A DNA stretch of 64,000 nucleotides from Massilia sp. Root351 (GTDB lineage: Bacteria; Pseudomonadota; Gammaproteobacteria; Burkholderiales; Burkholderiaceae_D), in NCBI RefSeq assembly GCF_001425045.1, contig NZ_LMDJ01000003.1:73276-137275 (forward strand). The letters run 5' to 3'. Shown piece by piece: positions 35,115 to 47,402 of the stretch. The position numbers and the translations under genes are program-made. The stretch's first letter is position 1; every line of letters begins with the position of its first letter. The notes below the pieces were generated by a model. It was not told the DNA's origin and made no database searches. It saw only the letters and a list, made by a program, of their open reading frames with translations.

Positions 35115-36247
35115 TGCACGACTACGCGGGCAGTGCCCAGCAGGCGTCCGGGCCGGTGGTCTGGAGCGGCATCATCGCGGCCACCTGCGCCCTGCTGCTG
35201 GTGCTGCAGCACATGCTGTGGCTGGCAATCCCCTTTCTGCTGGCCATCATCCTGTACTACCTGCTGCTGCCGCCCATGCAGCGCCTGCTGCGCCTGGGCA
35301 TGAGCCAGGGCGCGGCCGCGCTGCTGGTGGGCGGCTGTTTCACGGTGGCGGTGGCGCTGGGCGCGCTGGCGCTGAACCTGTGGCTGCCGGCGCCGTCCGT
35401 ATCGTGGCAGGACATGCTGGCGCGCTACGTGGGCGGCGGGCTCGATTTCGTGCGCGGCCTGCTGCGCGCGCTGGAGGACAAGTTCCCGCTGCTGCGCGAC
35501 ATGCACCTGAGCCAGGTGGTCGACGCCCAGTTCGCCGCCTACATGGAAGACTTCATGCAAAGCCACCTGACGGCCATCGTGGTGTCGGTGGCGGGCTGGC
35601 TGCCGGCGCTGCTGCTGGCGCCCTTCCTGACCTTCTTCTTCCTGCGCGACGGCCACCTGTTCAAGAAATTCCTGGCGCGCGCGGTGCCGAACGCCTTCTT
35701 CGAGCGGACGCTGTGCCTGCTGCACGAGGTGGACCAGACCGCGCATGCCTACTTCCAGGGCATGCTCAAGCTCACCGTGCTGGACACGGCGGTGCTGGCC
35801 TTCGGCCTGTGGGCCATCGGCGTGTCCTCGCCGGTGATGCTGGGGCTGATCGCCGCGGTGCTGGCCTGGGTGCCCTACGTGGGCTCCATCGTCGGCTGCT
35901 GCATGGTGGTGATGGTGGCGTCGACCGACGCGCCGGGGGCGCCGCTGGTGGCCTACAGCGCGATCGGCGTGTTCATCCTGGTGCGGCTGCTGGACGATTT
36001 CGTGTTCATGCCGCTGACCCTGGGGCGCAGCCTGCACATGCATCCCCTGATCACGGTGCTGATGATTTTTATCGGCGGCTCGGTGGCCGGGGTGGCGGGG
36101 CTGATGCTGGTGCTGCCCTTGCTGGGCGTGGTGATGGTGGTGGGCGAAACGCTGGGCAGGCTGATCACCAACCCGCGTTTGCGCGCCCGCCACCGCAACG
36201 CCAAGGCGCTGCGGGAAAAACAGGCCAGCGCGGACCTGGCGGTGTAG
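35114..36247 (+). CDS. AI-2E family transporter (PerM-like permease)
   Basis: A 377-residue inner-membrane protein with about eight predicted segments. The typical family pattern has two N-terminal hairpins, a soluble central part (near 90-150, DFVRGLLRALEDKFPLL) and a C-terminal bundle (FLTFFFLRDGHLFKKFLARA and WVPYVGSIVGCCMVVMVA). Most family members have no known AI-2 role, so the label is structural. The start at 35114 is fixed by the one-base overlap with the cyclic-nucleotide-binding gene. It converges on ahpF with about 50 bp between stops. Confidence 0.92.
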   Translation: MHDYAGSAQQASGPVVWSGIIAATCALLLVLQHMLWLAIPFLLAIILYYLLLPPMQRLLRLGMSQGAAALLVGGCFTVAVALGALALNLWLPAPSVSWQDMLARYVGGGLDFVRGLLRALEDKFPLLRDMHLSQVVDAQFAAYMEDFMQSHLTAIVVSVAGWLPALLLAPFLTFFFLRDGHLFKKFLARAVPNAFFERTLCLLHEVDQTAHAYFQGMLKLTVLDTAVLAFGLWAIGVSSPVMLGLIAAVLAWVPYVGSIVGCCMVVMVASTDAPGAPLVAYSAIGVFILVRLLDDFVFMPLTLGRSLHMHPLITVLMIFIGGSVAGVAGLMLVLPLLGVVMVVGETLGRLITNPRLRARHRNAKALREKQASADLAV

Positions 36248-36298
36248 CGAAGGCCGGGGCCAGTCCCGGCGGCACGGCCCCAGGGTTGAGCGCTGGAC

Positions 36299-37888
36299 TC
36301 AGGCTGCAACCGCGACCGGCGCCGCCACGACTTCTTCCTCGTCGCCGGAGCGGATCAGGTGGTCGAAGGCCGACAGGGCCGCCTTCGCACCTTCGCCGGT
36401 GGCGATGATGATCTGCTTGTACGGCACCGTGGTCACGTCGCCGGCGGCGAACACGCCGGGGATCGAGGTCTGGCCGCGCGCGTCCACTTCGATCTCGCCG
36501 TGCTTGGACAGGCTGACCGTGCCTTTCAGCCACTCGGTGTTGGGCACCAGGCCGATCTGCACGAACACGCCTTCCAGCTCCACTTTCTTCGCTTCGCCGC
36601 TGACGCGGTCGTTGTAGCTCAGGCCGTTGACGATCTTGCCGTCGCCGTGGATCTCGGTGGTGTGCGCCGAGACGATCACGGTCACGTTCGGCAGGCTGCG
36701 CAGCTTGCGCTGCAGCACCGCGTCGGCCCGCAGTTCGGCGCCGAACTCGATCAAGGTCACGTGCTTGACCAGGCCGGCCAGGTCGATCGCCGCTTCCACG
36801 CCGGAGTTGCCGCCGCCGATCACCGCCACGCGCTTGCCCTTGAACAGCGGGCCGTCGCAGTGCGGGCAGTAGGCCACGCCGTGGTTGCGGTATTCCTTCT
36901 CGCCCGGCACGTTGATCTCGCGCCAGCGGGCGCCGGTGGCCAGGATCACGGTTTTGCTCTTCAGCACGGCGCCGCTGGCGGTGGTCACTTCCACCAGCTT
37001 GCCCGGCGTCAGCTGGGCGGCGCGCTGGGTGTTCATGATGTCGACGTCGTAGGCTTTCACGTGCTGCTCCAGCGCCACGGCGAATTTCGGGCCGTCCGTT
37101 TCGGTGACCGAGATGAAGTTCTCGATCGCCAGCGTGTCCAGCACCTGACCGCCGAAGCGTTCCGACACCACGCCGGTCTTGATGCCTTTGCGGGCCGCGT
37201 AGATGGCCGCTGCCGCGCCGGCGGGGCCGCCGCCGACGATCAGCACGTCGAACACGTCTTTCTTGCTCAGTTCGGCCGCCTGGCGCGCGCCGGCATTGGT
37301 GTCCAGCTTGGCGAGGATCTCTTCCACGCTGCTGCGGCCCTGGCCGAAGTGCTGGCCGTTCAGGAACATCATCGGCACGGCCATGATCTGGCGTTCCTCG
37401 ACTTCTTTCGGGAACACGCCGCCGTCGATGGTGGTGACCTTGATGCGCGGGTTGATGACCGACATCGCGTTCAGCGCCTGCACCACCTCGGGGCAGTTGT
37501 GGCAGGTCAGCGAGATGAAGGTTTCGAAGTGGAAATCGCCGTCCAGGTTGCGGATCTGTTCGATCACCGCCTCGTCGAACTTGATGGTGTGGCCGCCCAC
37601 TTGCAGCAGCGCCAGCACCAGCGAGGTGAATTCATGGCCCATCGGGATGCCGGCGAAGGTCACGGCGATATCGGTCCCGGGGCGGGTAATGGCGAACGAC
37701 GGTTTGCGCACGTCGCCATCGGTCTTTTCGACCAGGGTAATCTTGTCGCTCAGCACGACGATGTCGGCGAGCAGGGCCTGCATTTCGCGGGCTTTGGCGG
37801 AATCATCCAGCGTCGCAACGATCTCAATCGGCTGCACGACCTTTTCCAAATAGGTTTTCAACTGGGTTTTGAGGGTTGCGTCCAACAT
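36299..37888 (-). CDS. ahpF: Alkyl hydroperoxide reductase subunit F
   Basis: A 529-residue flavoprotein that uses NADH to re-reduce AhpC. An N-terminal tandem thioredoxin-fold domain carries the redox Cys pair in [13 protein letters not shown] (near 129). The FAD-binding motif is [19 protein letters not shown] (near 216). The second redox pair is in [13 protein letters not shown] (near 344) and the NAD motif is [16 protein letters not shown]. It follows ahpC on the minus strand, 72 bp downstream. A GC-rich hairpin lies in that gap, so the two genes may be expressed at different levels. Confidence 0.98.
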   Translation of the reverse strand: MLDATLKTQLKTYLEKVVQPIEIVATLDDSAKAREMQALLADIVVLSDKITLVEKTDGDVRKPSFAITRPGTDIAVTFAGIPMGHEFTSLVLALLQVGGHTIKFDEAVIEQIRNLDGDFHFETFISLTCHNCPEVVQALNAMSVINPRIKVTTIDGGVFPKEVEERQIMAVPMMFLNGQHFGQGRSSVEEILAKLDTNAGARQAAELSKKDVFDVLIVGGGPAGAAAAIYAARKGIKTGVVSERFGGQVLDTLAIENFISVTETDGPKFAVALEQHVKAYDVDIMNTQRAAQLTPGKLVEVTTASGAVLKSKTVILATGARWREINVPGEKEYRNHGVAYCPHCDGPLFKGKRVAVIGGGNSGVEAAIDLAGLVKHVTLIEFGAELRADAVLQRKLRSLPNVTVIVSAHTTEIHGDGKIVNGLSYNDRVSGEAKKVELEGVFVQIGLVPNTEWLKGTVSLSKHGEIEVDARGQTSIPGVFAAGDVTTVPYKQIIIATGEGAKAALSAFDHLIRSGDEEEVVAAPVAVAA

Positions 37889-37911
37889 GGTGTTTTCCTT
37901 TTTTTTCGGTT

Positions 37912-37936
37912 GGCGCCGGGCAAATGCGCCGGCGCC
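37912..37936 (-). promoter_or_regulatory. Intercistronic hairpin between ahpC and ahpF
   Basis: GGCGCCGG and CCGGCGCC form an 8-bp GC-rich stem with a 9-base loop. It ends about ten bases before the ahpF ribosome-binding site (AAGGAAAA). No T-run follows, so it is not a standard terminator. It may stabilise the ahpC message or reduce ahpF translation. Confidence 0.55.
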
Positions 37937-37960
37937 TTACTACTCAATACAAGCTAATGC

Positions 37961-38524
37961 TTAGATCTTGCCGACCAGGTCCAGCGACGGGGTCAGGGTG
38001 GCAGCGCCTTCGGTCCACTTGGCCGGGCAAACCTGGCCTGGGTGCTCGGCCACGTATTTGGCGGCCTTGACTTTGCGCAGCAGTTCGGACGCGTCGCGGC
38101 CGATGCCGTTGTCGTGCACTTCCATCACTTTGATCTGGCCTTCAGGATTGATGACGAAGGTGCCGCGCAGTGCCAGGCCTTCTTCTTCGATCATCACTTC
38201 GAAATTGCGCGACAGGGTGCCGGTTGGGTCGCCGATCAGCGGGTAGTTCACTTTCTTGATCGCGTCCGAGGTGTCGTGCCATGCTTTGTGGGCGAAGTGG
38301 GTGTCGGTCGAGATGCCGTACACGTCCACGCCCAGTTTGGCGAATTCAGGCTGGAAATCGGCCAGGTCTTCCAGTTCGGTTGGGCACACGAAGGTGAAGT
38401 CGGCTGGGTAGAACATGAAGACGGACCACTTGCCCTTCAGCGATTCTTCGCTCAGGTCAATGAACTTGCCATTGTGGTAAGCGGTTGCCTTGAATGGTTT
38501 TACTTGGGTGTTAATGAGAGACAT
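37961..38524 (-). CDS. ahpC: Alkyl hydroperoxide reductase subunit C (peroxiredoxin)
   Basis: A 187-residue typical 2-Cys peroxiredoxin that reduces hydrogen and organic peroxides. The peroxidatic Cys is residue 47 in [14 protein letters not shown], and the resolving Cys is in [11 protein letters not shown] near 166. The start has the ribosome-binding site GAGGAA. It is the first gene of ahpCF. A probable OxyR site lies 68-104 bp upstream. Confidence 0.98.
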   Translation of the reverse strand: MSLINTQVKPFKATAYHNGKFIDLSEESLKGKWSVFMFYPADFTFVCPTELEDLADFQPEFAKLGVDVYGISTDTHFAHKAWHDTSDAIKKVNYPLIGDPTGTLSRNFEVMIEEEGLALRGTFVINPEGQIKVMEVHDNGIGRDASELLRKVKAAKYVAEHPGQVCPAKWTEGAATLTPSLDLVGKI

Positions 38525-38591
38525 TGTGGTTTCCTCGTGAGGTTGTGTATCAATGAGATGCCAGTTTAGGGCTTTTGCAACCATTTGAAAA

Positions 38592-38628
38592 ATTGATTGT
38601 TCCAATTGTTTCAATTGGCTTTAACTAT
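38592..38628 (-). promoter_or_regulatory. Probable OxyR binding site upstream of ahpC
   Basis: Two 15-bp half-sites, ATTGATTGTTCCAAT (38592-38606) and ATTGGCTTTAACTAT (38614-38628), are separated by exactly 7 bp. They match the OxyR half-site ATAG-N-T-N3-A-N-CTAT at 8 and 9 of 11 positions. The placement is the usual one for activation. Confidence 0.72.
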
Positions 38629-38676
38629 CGGCGAACAAGGCCGAAGCCCTATTATCCCCGTTCCGGGGCCGCAGCG

Positions 38677-41529
38677 TTATTGACTGGTCACGATTGCCGT
38701 ATCGGCACTGCTGCGCAGCAGCGCGTCGAATTCGGTGGCCGGCATGGGGCGGGCGAACAGGTAGCCCTGGCCGTAGTCGCAGCCGGCGGCGGCCAGCAGG
38801 TCGCGCTGCTCGGGGGTTTCCACGCCTTCGGCGATGACGTGCAGGCCGAGCTTGTGGGCCATGACGATGATGGCGTCCGACAGCGCCATGTCGCTCGAGT
38901 CCGGCGCCAGGTTGCGGGTGAAGCTGCGGTCGATCTTCAGGTAGTCGATGTCGAACTTCTTCAGGTAGGACAGCGAGCAGTAGCCGGTGCCGAAGTCGTC
39001 CAGCGCCACCTGGATGCCGCCGTCGCGCAGTTGCAGCAGCTGGTCGACCACGCTGCTGCTGGCGTCCAGCAGCAGCCCTTCGGTGATCTCGATGACCACC
39101 GCCTGCCCCGGCAGGCCGAGCTCGCCCAGCAGCGCCAGCCAGGCCTGGTAGCCGCCGTCGCGCTGGAACTCCAGCGGCGACTGGTTCACGCTGAGCTGGA
39201 AGGCGGGATCGATCTCGCTGCGCCAGCGCCGCAGCCAGCGCACTGCTTCGCGGAACACCCAGGCGCCGATTTCAATGATCAGCCCGCTCGCTTCGGCCAG
39301 CGGGATGAATTCCATCGGGCTGACCAGGCCGCGCACCGGGTGGCGCCAGCGCACCAGCGCCTCGGCCTTGTGGATGCGGCCGCTCCGCAGGTGCACGATG
39401 GGCTGGAAATACAGTTCCAGCTGCTGGCCCTTGACGGCGCCGCGCAGATCGTTGGTCAGCCGCATGCGGTTCAGCGCGGCCACCTGCAGCGCCGGCGTGA
39501 AATAGCTGAAGCGGTTGCGGCCGGCGTCCTTGGCGGCGTACATGGCCTGGTCGGCGTGCTTGAGCAGATCCTCGATCGAGGCGGCGTCGTCCGGGAACAG
39601 GGTGATGCCGATGCTGGCCGACACGAAGGCCTGCTCCGCGCCCAGCGGGAAGGGCGCGCGCAGGCTGTCGAGTATGGTCTGGGCGATGGTTTCCACCCGG
39701 CCCAGGCCGGCAGCATCGAGCTCGCTGAGGATGACGGTAAACTCGTCGCCGCCCAGGCGCGCCACGGTGTCGCACTCGCGCACGCAGGCGCCGATGCGGT
39801 GCGCCGCGTCCACCAGCAGCACGTCGCCCTGGTGATGGCCCAGGGTGTCGTTGACTTCCTTGAAATGGTCCAGGTCGATGAACAGGATGGCCACCCGGCT
39901 GCCGTCGCGCCGGCTCTTGACGATGGCCTGCTCGAGCCGGTTCTGGAACATGCGCCGGTTCGGCAGCTGGGTCAGGGTGTCGAAATTGGCCTGCTGCCAC
40001 ACCAGCGCCTCGGTCTGCTTCTTGTCGGTGATGTCTTCGATCATGCACAGGTGGTGCGCCTTGCTGCCCGCGTCCAGCGTGGTGATGGAGGCGTCCACCC
40101 ACACCACCGAGCCGTTCGGGCGCAGCAGGCGCTTGGCCAGCTTGAAGCCGGCGATCTGCTGCGCCTGCAGCCGCGCCACCTGCTCCTGCTCGGGCGCCAC
40201 GTCGTCCGGGTGGCTGATGTCGCGCCAGCTGCTGGCTTTCATCTCGGCCAGCGTGCGGCCGGCGATTTCCAGGTAGCGCGGGTTGATGTCGCGGAACTGG
40301 CCGCTGGCGGTGTCGATCAGCGCGATGCCCATGGGAGCGGCCTCGAACATGGTGCGGAAGCGCGCCTCGCCCTTGCGGATGGCCTCCTGCGCGCGCCGCC
40401 GCTCGCGCGCCAGCAAGGCCACGTGCACGCCGGCGCCCAGCACCAGCAGCGCGCCGCCGGCCGCCAGCACGCGGTACAGCCAGGCCAGCGCGCGGCCGCT
40501 GTCGGCCTGGTACAGGAAGCCGTCGAAGCTGGCGCCGCGCGGCAGCATGCCCAGGTCGGTGTACACGTCGGCGATGTGCTGCCAGCGGTCCGGGTTCATA
40601 TAGCCCACTTCCACCAGCACCGGCTGCACCAGCGGCACCATGGCGCGCGCCTCGTACAGCAGGTGGCGGCGGTCGTTGCGGCGCGAATACTTGTTCAAGA
40701 TCAGGTCGGCGATTTCGTCGTGCCGGCTCATCGCGTACTGCCAGCCGCGCATGCTGGCGGCGCGGAAAGCCTTGACCCGCTCCGGGTGGTCCCTGATTTC
40801 CTGCTCGCTGGTAAACAGGTTGTCGCCGTAAAAGTCGATGCCGGCGTTGCGCGGGCTGTAGATGTCGTAGGGAAAACCGGCGCGGTCCAGCAGGTCCGGC
40901 TCATTGGTGGTGAAGATGGACATGGCGTCCACCTTGCCGGTAATCAGGTCGTCCGGATTGTAGCTGTGTTCCAGGCGCCGCAGGCCGGACGGCTGTATGC
41001 CTTCCTTGCGCAGGTAGGCCATCAGCTCGTCGCCCTGGCTCAGGTCGTTCGACAGCGTACCTATCATCACGCGCTTGCCGGCCACGCGGTGCACGTCCGG
41101 CGCGGCCGTGCCTTGCGCCATCACCAGCGCATAGGGCGAATGCTGGAACACCACGCCCAGCACCACCACCGGCTTGCCCTTCAGGCGCGCCAGCAGCAGG
41201 CTGCTGTCGCCCACGCCGTACTGGGCCTTGCCGGCCAGCACGGCGCGCTCCGGCTCATTGCCGTCGGCCCCTTCCAGGATGCGCACGTCCAGTCCGGCCT
41301 CGCGGTAGTAGCCCTGCTCCAGCGCCGCGTAATAGCCGGCGAACTGGAACTGGTGGCTATGCTTGAGCTGCAGCACCACCTTCTCCTGGGCCTGCGCCGG
41401 CCAGGCCAGCACCAGCGCCAGCCCGGCCAGCAGCGCCAGCCGCCGCAGGCCGGCCGGCGCGCGCGCCGGCGGCAAAAACGGCAAAGGCAGCGGCCAACAG
41501 CGCGGCGGGCGGGGCTGCAAGCGCGGCAA
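38677..41529 (-). CDS. NMT1-type periplasmic sensor fused to PAS, GGDEF and EAL domains
   Basis: A 950-residue membrane protein that would make and/or degrade cyclic di-GMP. A signal anchor lies near 30-48, then a periplasmic NMT1/THI5-like substrate-binding domain ([20 protein letters not shown], near 52-330) like those that bind thiamine-pyrimidine precursors. A membrane segment lies near 350-375, a PAS domain near 390-500, a GGDEF domain with intact [14 protein letters not shown] (near 591) and an EAL domain with [11 protein letters not shown] (near 722) plus [17 protein letters not shown]. All catalytic signatures look intact. The start is TTG 41529 with ribosome-binding site GGAG five bases upstream. 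It lies 29 bp after the RCC1-repeat gene, probably in one operon. Confidence 0.92.
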   Translation of the reverse strand: MPRLQPRPPRCWPLPLPFLPPARAPAGLRRLALLAGLALVLAWPAQAQEKVVLQLKHSHQFQFAGYYAALEQGYYREAGLDVRILEGADGNEPERAVLAGKAQYGVGDSSLLLARLKGKPVVVLGVVFQHSPYALVMAQGTAAPDVHRVAGKRVMIGTLSNDLSQGDELMAYLRKEGIQPSGLRRLEHSYNPDDLITGKVDAMSIFTTNEPDLLDRAGFPYDIYSPRNAGIDFYGDNLFTSEQEIRDHPERVKAFRAASMRGWQYAMSRHDEIADLILNKYSRRNDRRHLLYEARAMVPLVQPVLVEVGYMNPDRWQHIADVYTDLGMLPRGASFDGFLYQADSGRALAWLYRVLAAGGALLVLGAGVHVALLARERRRAQEAIRKGEARFRTMFEAAPMGIALIDTASGQFRDINPRYLEIAGRTLAEMKASSWRDISHPDDVAPEQEQVARLQAQQIAGFKLAKRLLRPNGSVVWVDASITTLDAGSKAHHLCMIEDITDKKQTEALVWQQANFDTLTQLPNRRMFQNRLEQAIVKSRRDGSRVAILFIDLDHFKEVNDTLGHHQGDVLLVDAAHRIGACVRECDTVARLGGDEFTVILSELDAAGLGRVETIAQTILDSLRAPFPLGAEQAFVSASIGITLFPDDAASIEDLLKHADQAMYAAKDAGRNRFSYFTPALQVAALNRMRLTNDLRGAVKGQQLELYFQPIVHLRSGRIHKAEALVRWRHPVRGLVSPMEFIPLAEASGLIIEIGAWVFREAVRWLRRWRSEIDPAFQLSVNQSPLEFQRDGGYQAWLALLGELGLPGQAVVIEITEGLLLDASSSVVDQLLQLRDGGIQVALDDFGTGYCSLSYLKKFDIDYLKIDRSFTRNLAPDSSDMALSDAIIVMAHKLGLHVIAEGVETPEQRDLLAAAGCDYGQGYLFARPMPATEFDALLRSSADTAIVTSQ

Positions 41530-41558
41530 GGCGGCTCCGGTCCTGTGGCGCCGCTACG

Positions 41559-42998
41559 TTACTGCACCACCAGCACGGGCACGCGCTGGTCGGTGTTCTG
41601 GCCGTTGCCCAGCTGGCCGTCGGCGTTCAGGCCCCAGGTCCACAGCGTGTTGTCGAGCATCATGCCGATACTGTGCTGGCCGCCGGCCGCCACCGAGGTC
41701 CAGCCGGTGGAAGTGCCGATCTGCACCGGCGCGGTCTGGTCGAGCAGGGTGTTGTTGCCGATCTGGCCGTTGCTGTTGGAGCCCCAGGTCCACAGCGTGC
41801 CGTCGGTGCGGATGGCCACGGTGTGCTTCAGGCCGGCCGACACGGCGGACCAGTTGTTGGCGTTGCCCGCCAAGACCACCTGCACCGGCACGGCCGACTT
41901 GGTGGTGCTGCTCAAGCCCAGCTGGCCGCTGAGGTTGTCGCCCCAGGTCCACAGCGTGCCCTCGGTGCGGATGGCGGCCGAATGGCTGCCGCCGGCCGAG
42001 ATGCTGGCCCAGCTCTGGGTGCCGACCTGCACCGGCGCGTTGACGTCGGCGCCGGTGGCGTCGCCGTTGCCGAGCTGGCCGCTGGCGTTGCCGCCCCAGG
42101 CCCACAGCGTGCCGTCGCTGCGGCGACCCAGCGAATGGGTGTCGCCGGCCGCCACGGCGGTCCAGGTGGCGGTGCCGGCCACGGTGATCTTCACCGGCGC
42201 CAGGCGCGGCAGCACGGTGGCGTCGCCCAGCTGGCCGTTGAAGTTGCGGCCCCAGGCCCACAGCGCGCCCTTGTCGTCGATGCCCAGGCTGTGCGCCTTG
42301 CCGGCCGCCACGTAGAGCCACTTGCCGGTGCCGATCTTGGTCGGCACCAGCTTGTCGACCGAGGTGCCGTCGCCCAGCTGGCCGTTCTGGTTGAAGCCCC
42401 AGGCCCACAGCGTACCGTCGGCGCGCAGCGCCAGGGTATGGAATTCGCCGGCGGCGATCTGGCGCCAGGTGGTGTTGGCGCCGGCCACCACGGCGGGCTT
42501 GTTGCGGCCGATGGTGGTGTTGTCGCCCAGCTGGCCTTGCAGGTTGCTGCCCCAGGCGTGCAGGTTGCCATCCAGGTGGCGCGCCACATTGTGGCGGCCG
42601 CCGGCGGCCACCGCCGCCCACTGGCCCTTGACCGTGACGCTGGTGGCGCCGCTGACGGCGCCCACCGCGGCGGTCACGGTGTCGGTGCCCAGCGTCTTCG
42701 CGGTAACCGTGCCGTCCGCCGCCACGCTCAGCGCGGGGCCTTTGACGGTCCAGGTGACGCCGGTGGTGAGGGCGCTCACCTTGCCGTCCGAGTAGGTGCC
42801 GGTGGCCACCATTTTCTGGGTGGCGCCGATGGACAGGGTGGGATTGGCCGGCGTGACCGCGATCGACACCACGGTCGGCGCCGCAGGCGTGGTGGGGGTG
42901 GCGGGGGCGTCGTCGCCGCCGCCGCCGCAGGCGGCCAGCAGCGCCAGCACGGGCACCAGGAACAGGGATTTCAGCTTGAGGGTCATTTTCATTTTCAT
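41559..42998 (-). CDS. RCC1-repeat lipoprotein with an Ig-like (BIG2) domain
   Basis: A 479-residue lipoprotein. The lipobox is LALLAACG near 18-25, followed by a Pro/Thr-rich linker and a BIG2 Ig-like domain (SIAVTPANPTLSIGATQKMV, residues 45-125). Seven RCC1-type repeats follow, each about 50 residues with the core DGTLWAWGxNxxGQLG, forming a beta-propeller. Such extracytoplasmic propellers are probably surface binding modules. The gene lies just upstream of the GGDEF-EAL sensor gene, suggesting a shared function. Confidence 0.9.
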   Translation of the reverse strand: MKMKMTLKLKSLFLVPVLALLAACGGGGDDAPATPTTPAAPTVVSIAVTPANPTLSIGATQKMVATGTYSDGKVSALTTGVTWTVKGPALSVAADGTVTAKTLGTDTVTAAVGAVSGATSVTVKGQWAAVAAGGRHNVARHLDGNLHAWGSNLQGQLGDNTTIGRNKPAVVAGANTTWRQIAAGEFHTLALRADGTLWAWGFNQNGQLGDGTSVDKLVPTKIGTGKWLYVAAGKAHSLGIDDKGALWAWGRNFNGQLGDATVLPRLAPVKITVAGTATWTAVAAGDTHSLGRRSDGTLWAWGGNASGQLGNGDATGADVNAPVQVGTQSWASISAGGSHSAAIRTEGTLWTWGDNLSGQLGLSSTTKSAVPVQVVLAGNANNWSAVSAGLKHTVAIRTDGTLWTWGSNSNGQIGNNTLLDQTAPVQIGTSTGWTSVAAGGQHSIGMMLDNTLWTWGLNADGQLGNGQNTDQRVPVLVVQ

Positions 42999-43122
42999 CC
43001 AGTCGATGTCGCGAACGCAGGGCGCGAGTCAACCACTAGTGTAGCCGCATCCTGCGCTCTGCGATCCAGGGAACTGGCGTGAATTATCGTGCTTTTAAGA
43101 AAGATGGGCAAAGAAAACAACA

Positions 43123-43142
43123 ACACCGCCCGTGGGCGGTGT
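43123..43142 (-). terminator. Rho-independent terminator after ygiQ
   Basis: ACACCGCCC / GGGCGGTGT forms a compact GC-rich stem. On the minus strand it is followed by a T-rich tract (TGTTGTTTTC). It lies about 20 bp after the ygiQ stop. Confidence 0.8.
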
Positions 43143-43163
43143 CGAGATGGCGGGAAGGCTGGC

Positions 43164-45533
<2,370 letters not shown>

Positions 45534-45724
45534 AGGGACGGGATTGTACCGGAAATGCGCGCCCTCTGCTCAAGCGATAGGCACAATCAATTGGAAATTC
45601 TTTTAATTTTCAATAACTTGTGAAGGATGATCAAGTATGCCGCCGGGACAAGAATGCGGCGATTTGCATTGCCTTTGCTGTCATTTTTGCTATAACGAGA
45701 AGAACAACCCTCCAGGAGAACACC

Positions 45725-46237
45725 ATGCGACGCCGCCTCTACTTCATGCTTCCCGATGTACCCAGCGCCCGCGCCATGCTGGACGAAATGCTGCTGGCCC
45801 GGATAGAAGAACGCCACATGAAATTCATGGCCAAGGAAGGCGCTTTGCCCGACGACATGCCGGACTGCAGCTTCCTGCAGCGCACCGACCTGGTCCACGG
45901 CGCACAGCTGGGCACCATCATCGGCGGCATCGTGGGCCTGGCTGCGGGCATATTCCTGACCATGGTCTCGTTCGACGGCCTGACCCTGCGCACTGCGGCC
46001 ATCCTGCTGGTGGCGCTGGGCGGGGCCCTGTTCGGCGCCTGGGCTTCCGGCATGAATGCGGCGGCCGTGCCGAACAAGAAACTGGAAAAGTTTGCCCCCG
46101 CCATCGAGCGCGGGCAGGTATTGATGATCGTGGACGTGCCGCCCCGGCGCGTGCAGGAGATCGAGGAGATGATCGCCAAGCGGCATCCCGAAATCAGCTT
46201 TGGCGGTATTGAACCGCCTATGCTGGCGTTTCCGTAA
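45725..46237 (+). CDS. Small membrane protein, DUF1269-like
   Basis: A 170-residue protein. It begins RRRLYFMLPDVPSARAMLDE and has two adjacent hydrophobic segments in the middle (GTIIGGIVGLAAGIFLTMV and AAILLVALGGALFGAWASG). The C-terminus is acidic/basic (RVQEIEEMIAKRHPEISFGG). The glycine-rich hairpin and the N-terminal ferredoxin-like start resemble DUF1269/general-stress membrane proteins, but this is a weak match. The ribosome-binding site is CAGGAG. Function unknown. Confidence 0.75.
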   Translation: MRRRLYFMLPDVPSARAMLDEMLLARIEERHMKFMAKEGALPDDMPDCSFLQRTDLVHGAQLGTIIGGIVGLAAGIFLTMVSFDGLTLRTAAILLVALGGALFGAWASGMNAAAVPNKKLEKFAPAIERGQVLMIVDVPPRRVQEIEEMIAKRHPEISFGGIEPPMLAFP

Positions 46238-46363
46238 CGCTGGCTGCCCGGGAGCCGGCCCTAGCGAGGCCGGCGGCCCCGGGTCCGGTTTGGCAGGCAG
46301 CAGGGCGGTGGCGGCGCTTCGGCGCCGTCAGCGTTTTCCGCCGCCATGACTGCGCCGCTCCAC

Positions 46364-46657
46364 TTAAATGCCCATATTGCCCAGGATGCGGCCCAGCTCG
46401 CGCAGGGCCGGCTCCAGCGTGGGATGCTTGACAGCGAATTTCGCCGAGATTTCCTGCGTGCGCTCGGCCAGCCCGTAGGTGGTGGTGTCCTCGCCGCCCA
46501 TGCCCGCCTCCTGCTGCGCCACGCGGCGCTCCAGCAATTGCTTGATATCGCCGTCCAGCTGCGCCAGCAAGTCCAGCAGCTCCTCATCCACCGGACCGGG
46601 CGCGCTGGCCAGTTCGGTGTGCAGGGTCTTCAACGATGCCTTCAGATTGCTGTCCAT
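46364..46657 (-). CDS. DUF4404 family protein
   Basis: A 97-residue, highly helical, soluble protein (LKASLKTLHTELASAPGPVD, LLDLLAQLDGDIKQLLERR) with the family ending (HPTLEPALRELGRILGNMGI). Function unknown. It stands alone, with the next gene on the same strand 58 bp upstream. Confidence 0.9.
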   Translation of the reverse strand: MDSNLKASLKTLHTELASAPGPVDEELLDLLAQLDGDIKQLLERRVAQQEAGMGGEDTTTYGLAERTQEISAKFAVKHPTLEPALRELGRILGNMGI

Positions 46658-46715
46658 AGTCCCGCCCCCTTTGTAATCGCCATAGTGAATTTATACACCC
46701 AATTGCCGCAGCCAG

Positions 46716-47336
46716 CTATGACCTGGCGCTACGCAGCCATTCGGCATACGCGCAGGCGGGAAACGCGTCGGCAAAGCCGGCGCGCAGCGTAGCGAGCGAC
46801 GGCCAGTCGCGCGACAGGCCGTCGATCTGCTCGACGCTGACGGAATTGACGTGGTCCATCATGTTCAGTTCACCCAACTCGCCGAGCGTGAAGATGTCGG
46901 CCAGCTCTTCCAGTTCGGCCTGGCCCAGCGCGCGCAGCGGTCCCGGCGCGATGCCGAGCACCAGGTCCACCATGCCGTCGGCGGCCCGCATCTGCCAGCC
47001 CATCAGTTCGCCGTCGATGGCCAGCACCTCGTCGCCGGCCTGCGCTTCCAGGTAGATCGGCCCGTCGCGCGGCGGCACGCCGAGGCCGATTTCCCAGCCC
47101 TCGCCGGCCAGCGGCAGCAGCCCCGACGCGGCGGCACGCTCGCGGAACTCGGGCGCGTTGCGCACCGACAAGCTCAGGCGCAGCAGCGCGCTGTTGGCCG
47201 GGTCCGGCGCCAGCACCCAGCCCAGGTCCGGGTAGGGCGCCAGCGCCTCGCTGACCAGGCCGACGAAGCCCTCCTGGTCCAGGTGGTCCAGCTGGCCCAT
47301 CGCCTGCGCCAGCTTGTTCAGCAATTGCTCCATCAT
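46716..47336 (-). CDS. Hypothetical protein, 206 residues
   Basis: Not firmly recognised. The protein starts MMEQLLNKLAQAMGQLDHLD and is acidic and soluble. It has repeated AxDGELMGW and VDLVLGIAPGPLRALGQAEL-type patches that weakly resemble type III secretion chaperone-like (CesT/Tir) folds. The start has a strong ribosome-binding site (GGGGGAG). It sits between the DUF4404 gene and the M3 peptidase on the same strand. No secretion genes are in the window, so a chaperone role is speculation. Confidence 0.7.
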   Translation of the reverse strand: MMEQLLNKLAQAMGQLDHLDQEGFVGLVSEALAPYPDLGWVLAPDPANSALLRLSLSVRNAPEFRERAAASGLLPLAGEGWEIGLGVPPRDGPIYLEAQAGDEVLAIDGELMGWQMRAADGMVDLVLGIAPGPLRALGQAELEELADIFTLGELGELNMMDHVNSVSVEQIDGLSRDWPSLATLRAGFADAFPACAYAEWLRSARS

Positions 47337-47402
47337 GTCTCCCCCTATGCACGCGGCGGTGCTCATGGCGACATCATAGCAACAAGCGGGCGCCGGCCGG
47401 GC

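Noticed and set aside
38575..42315. 1246-codon plus-strand frame opposite the sensor and RCC1 genes
   Set aside because: It is a shadow of two clear minus-strand genes with recognised domains and signal sequences.
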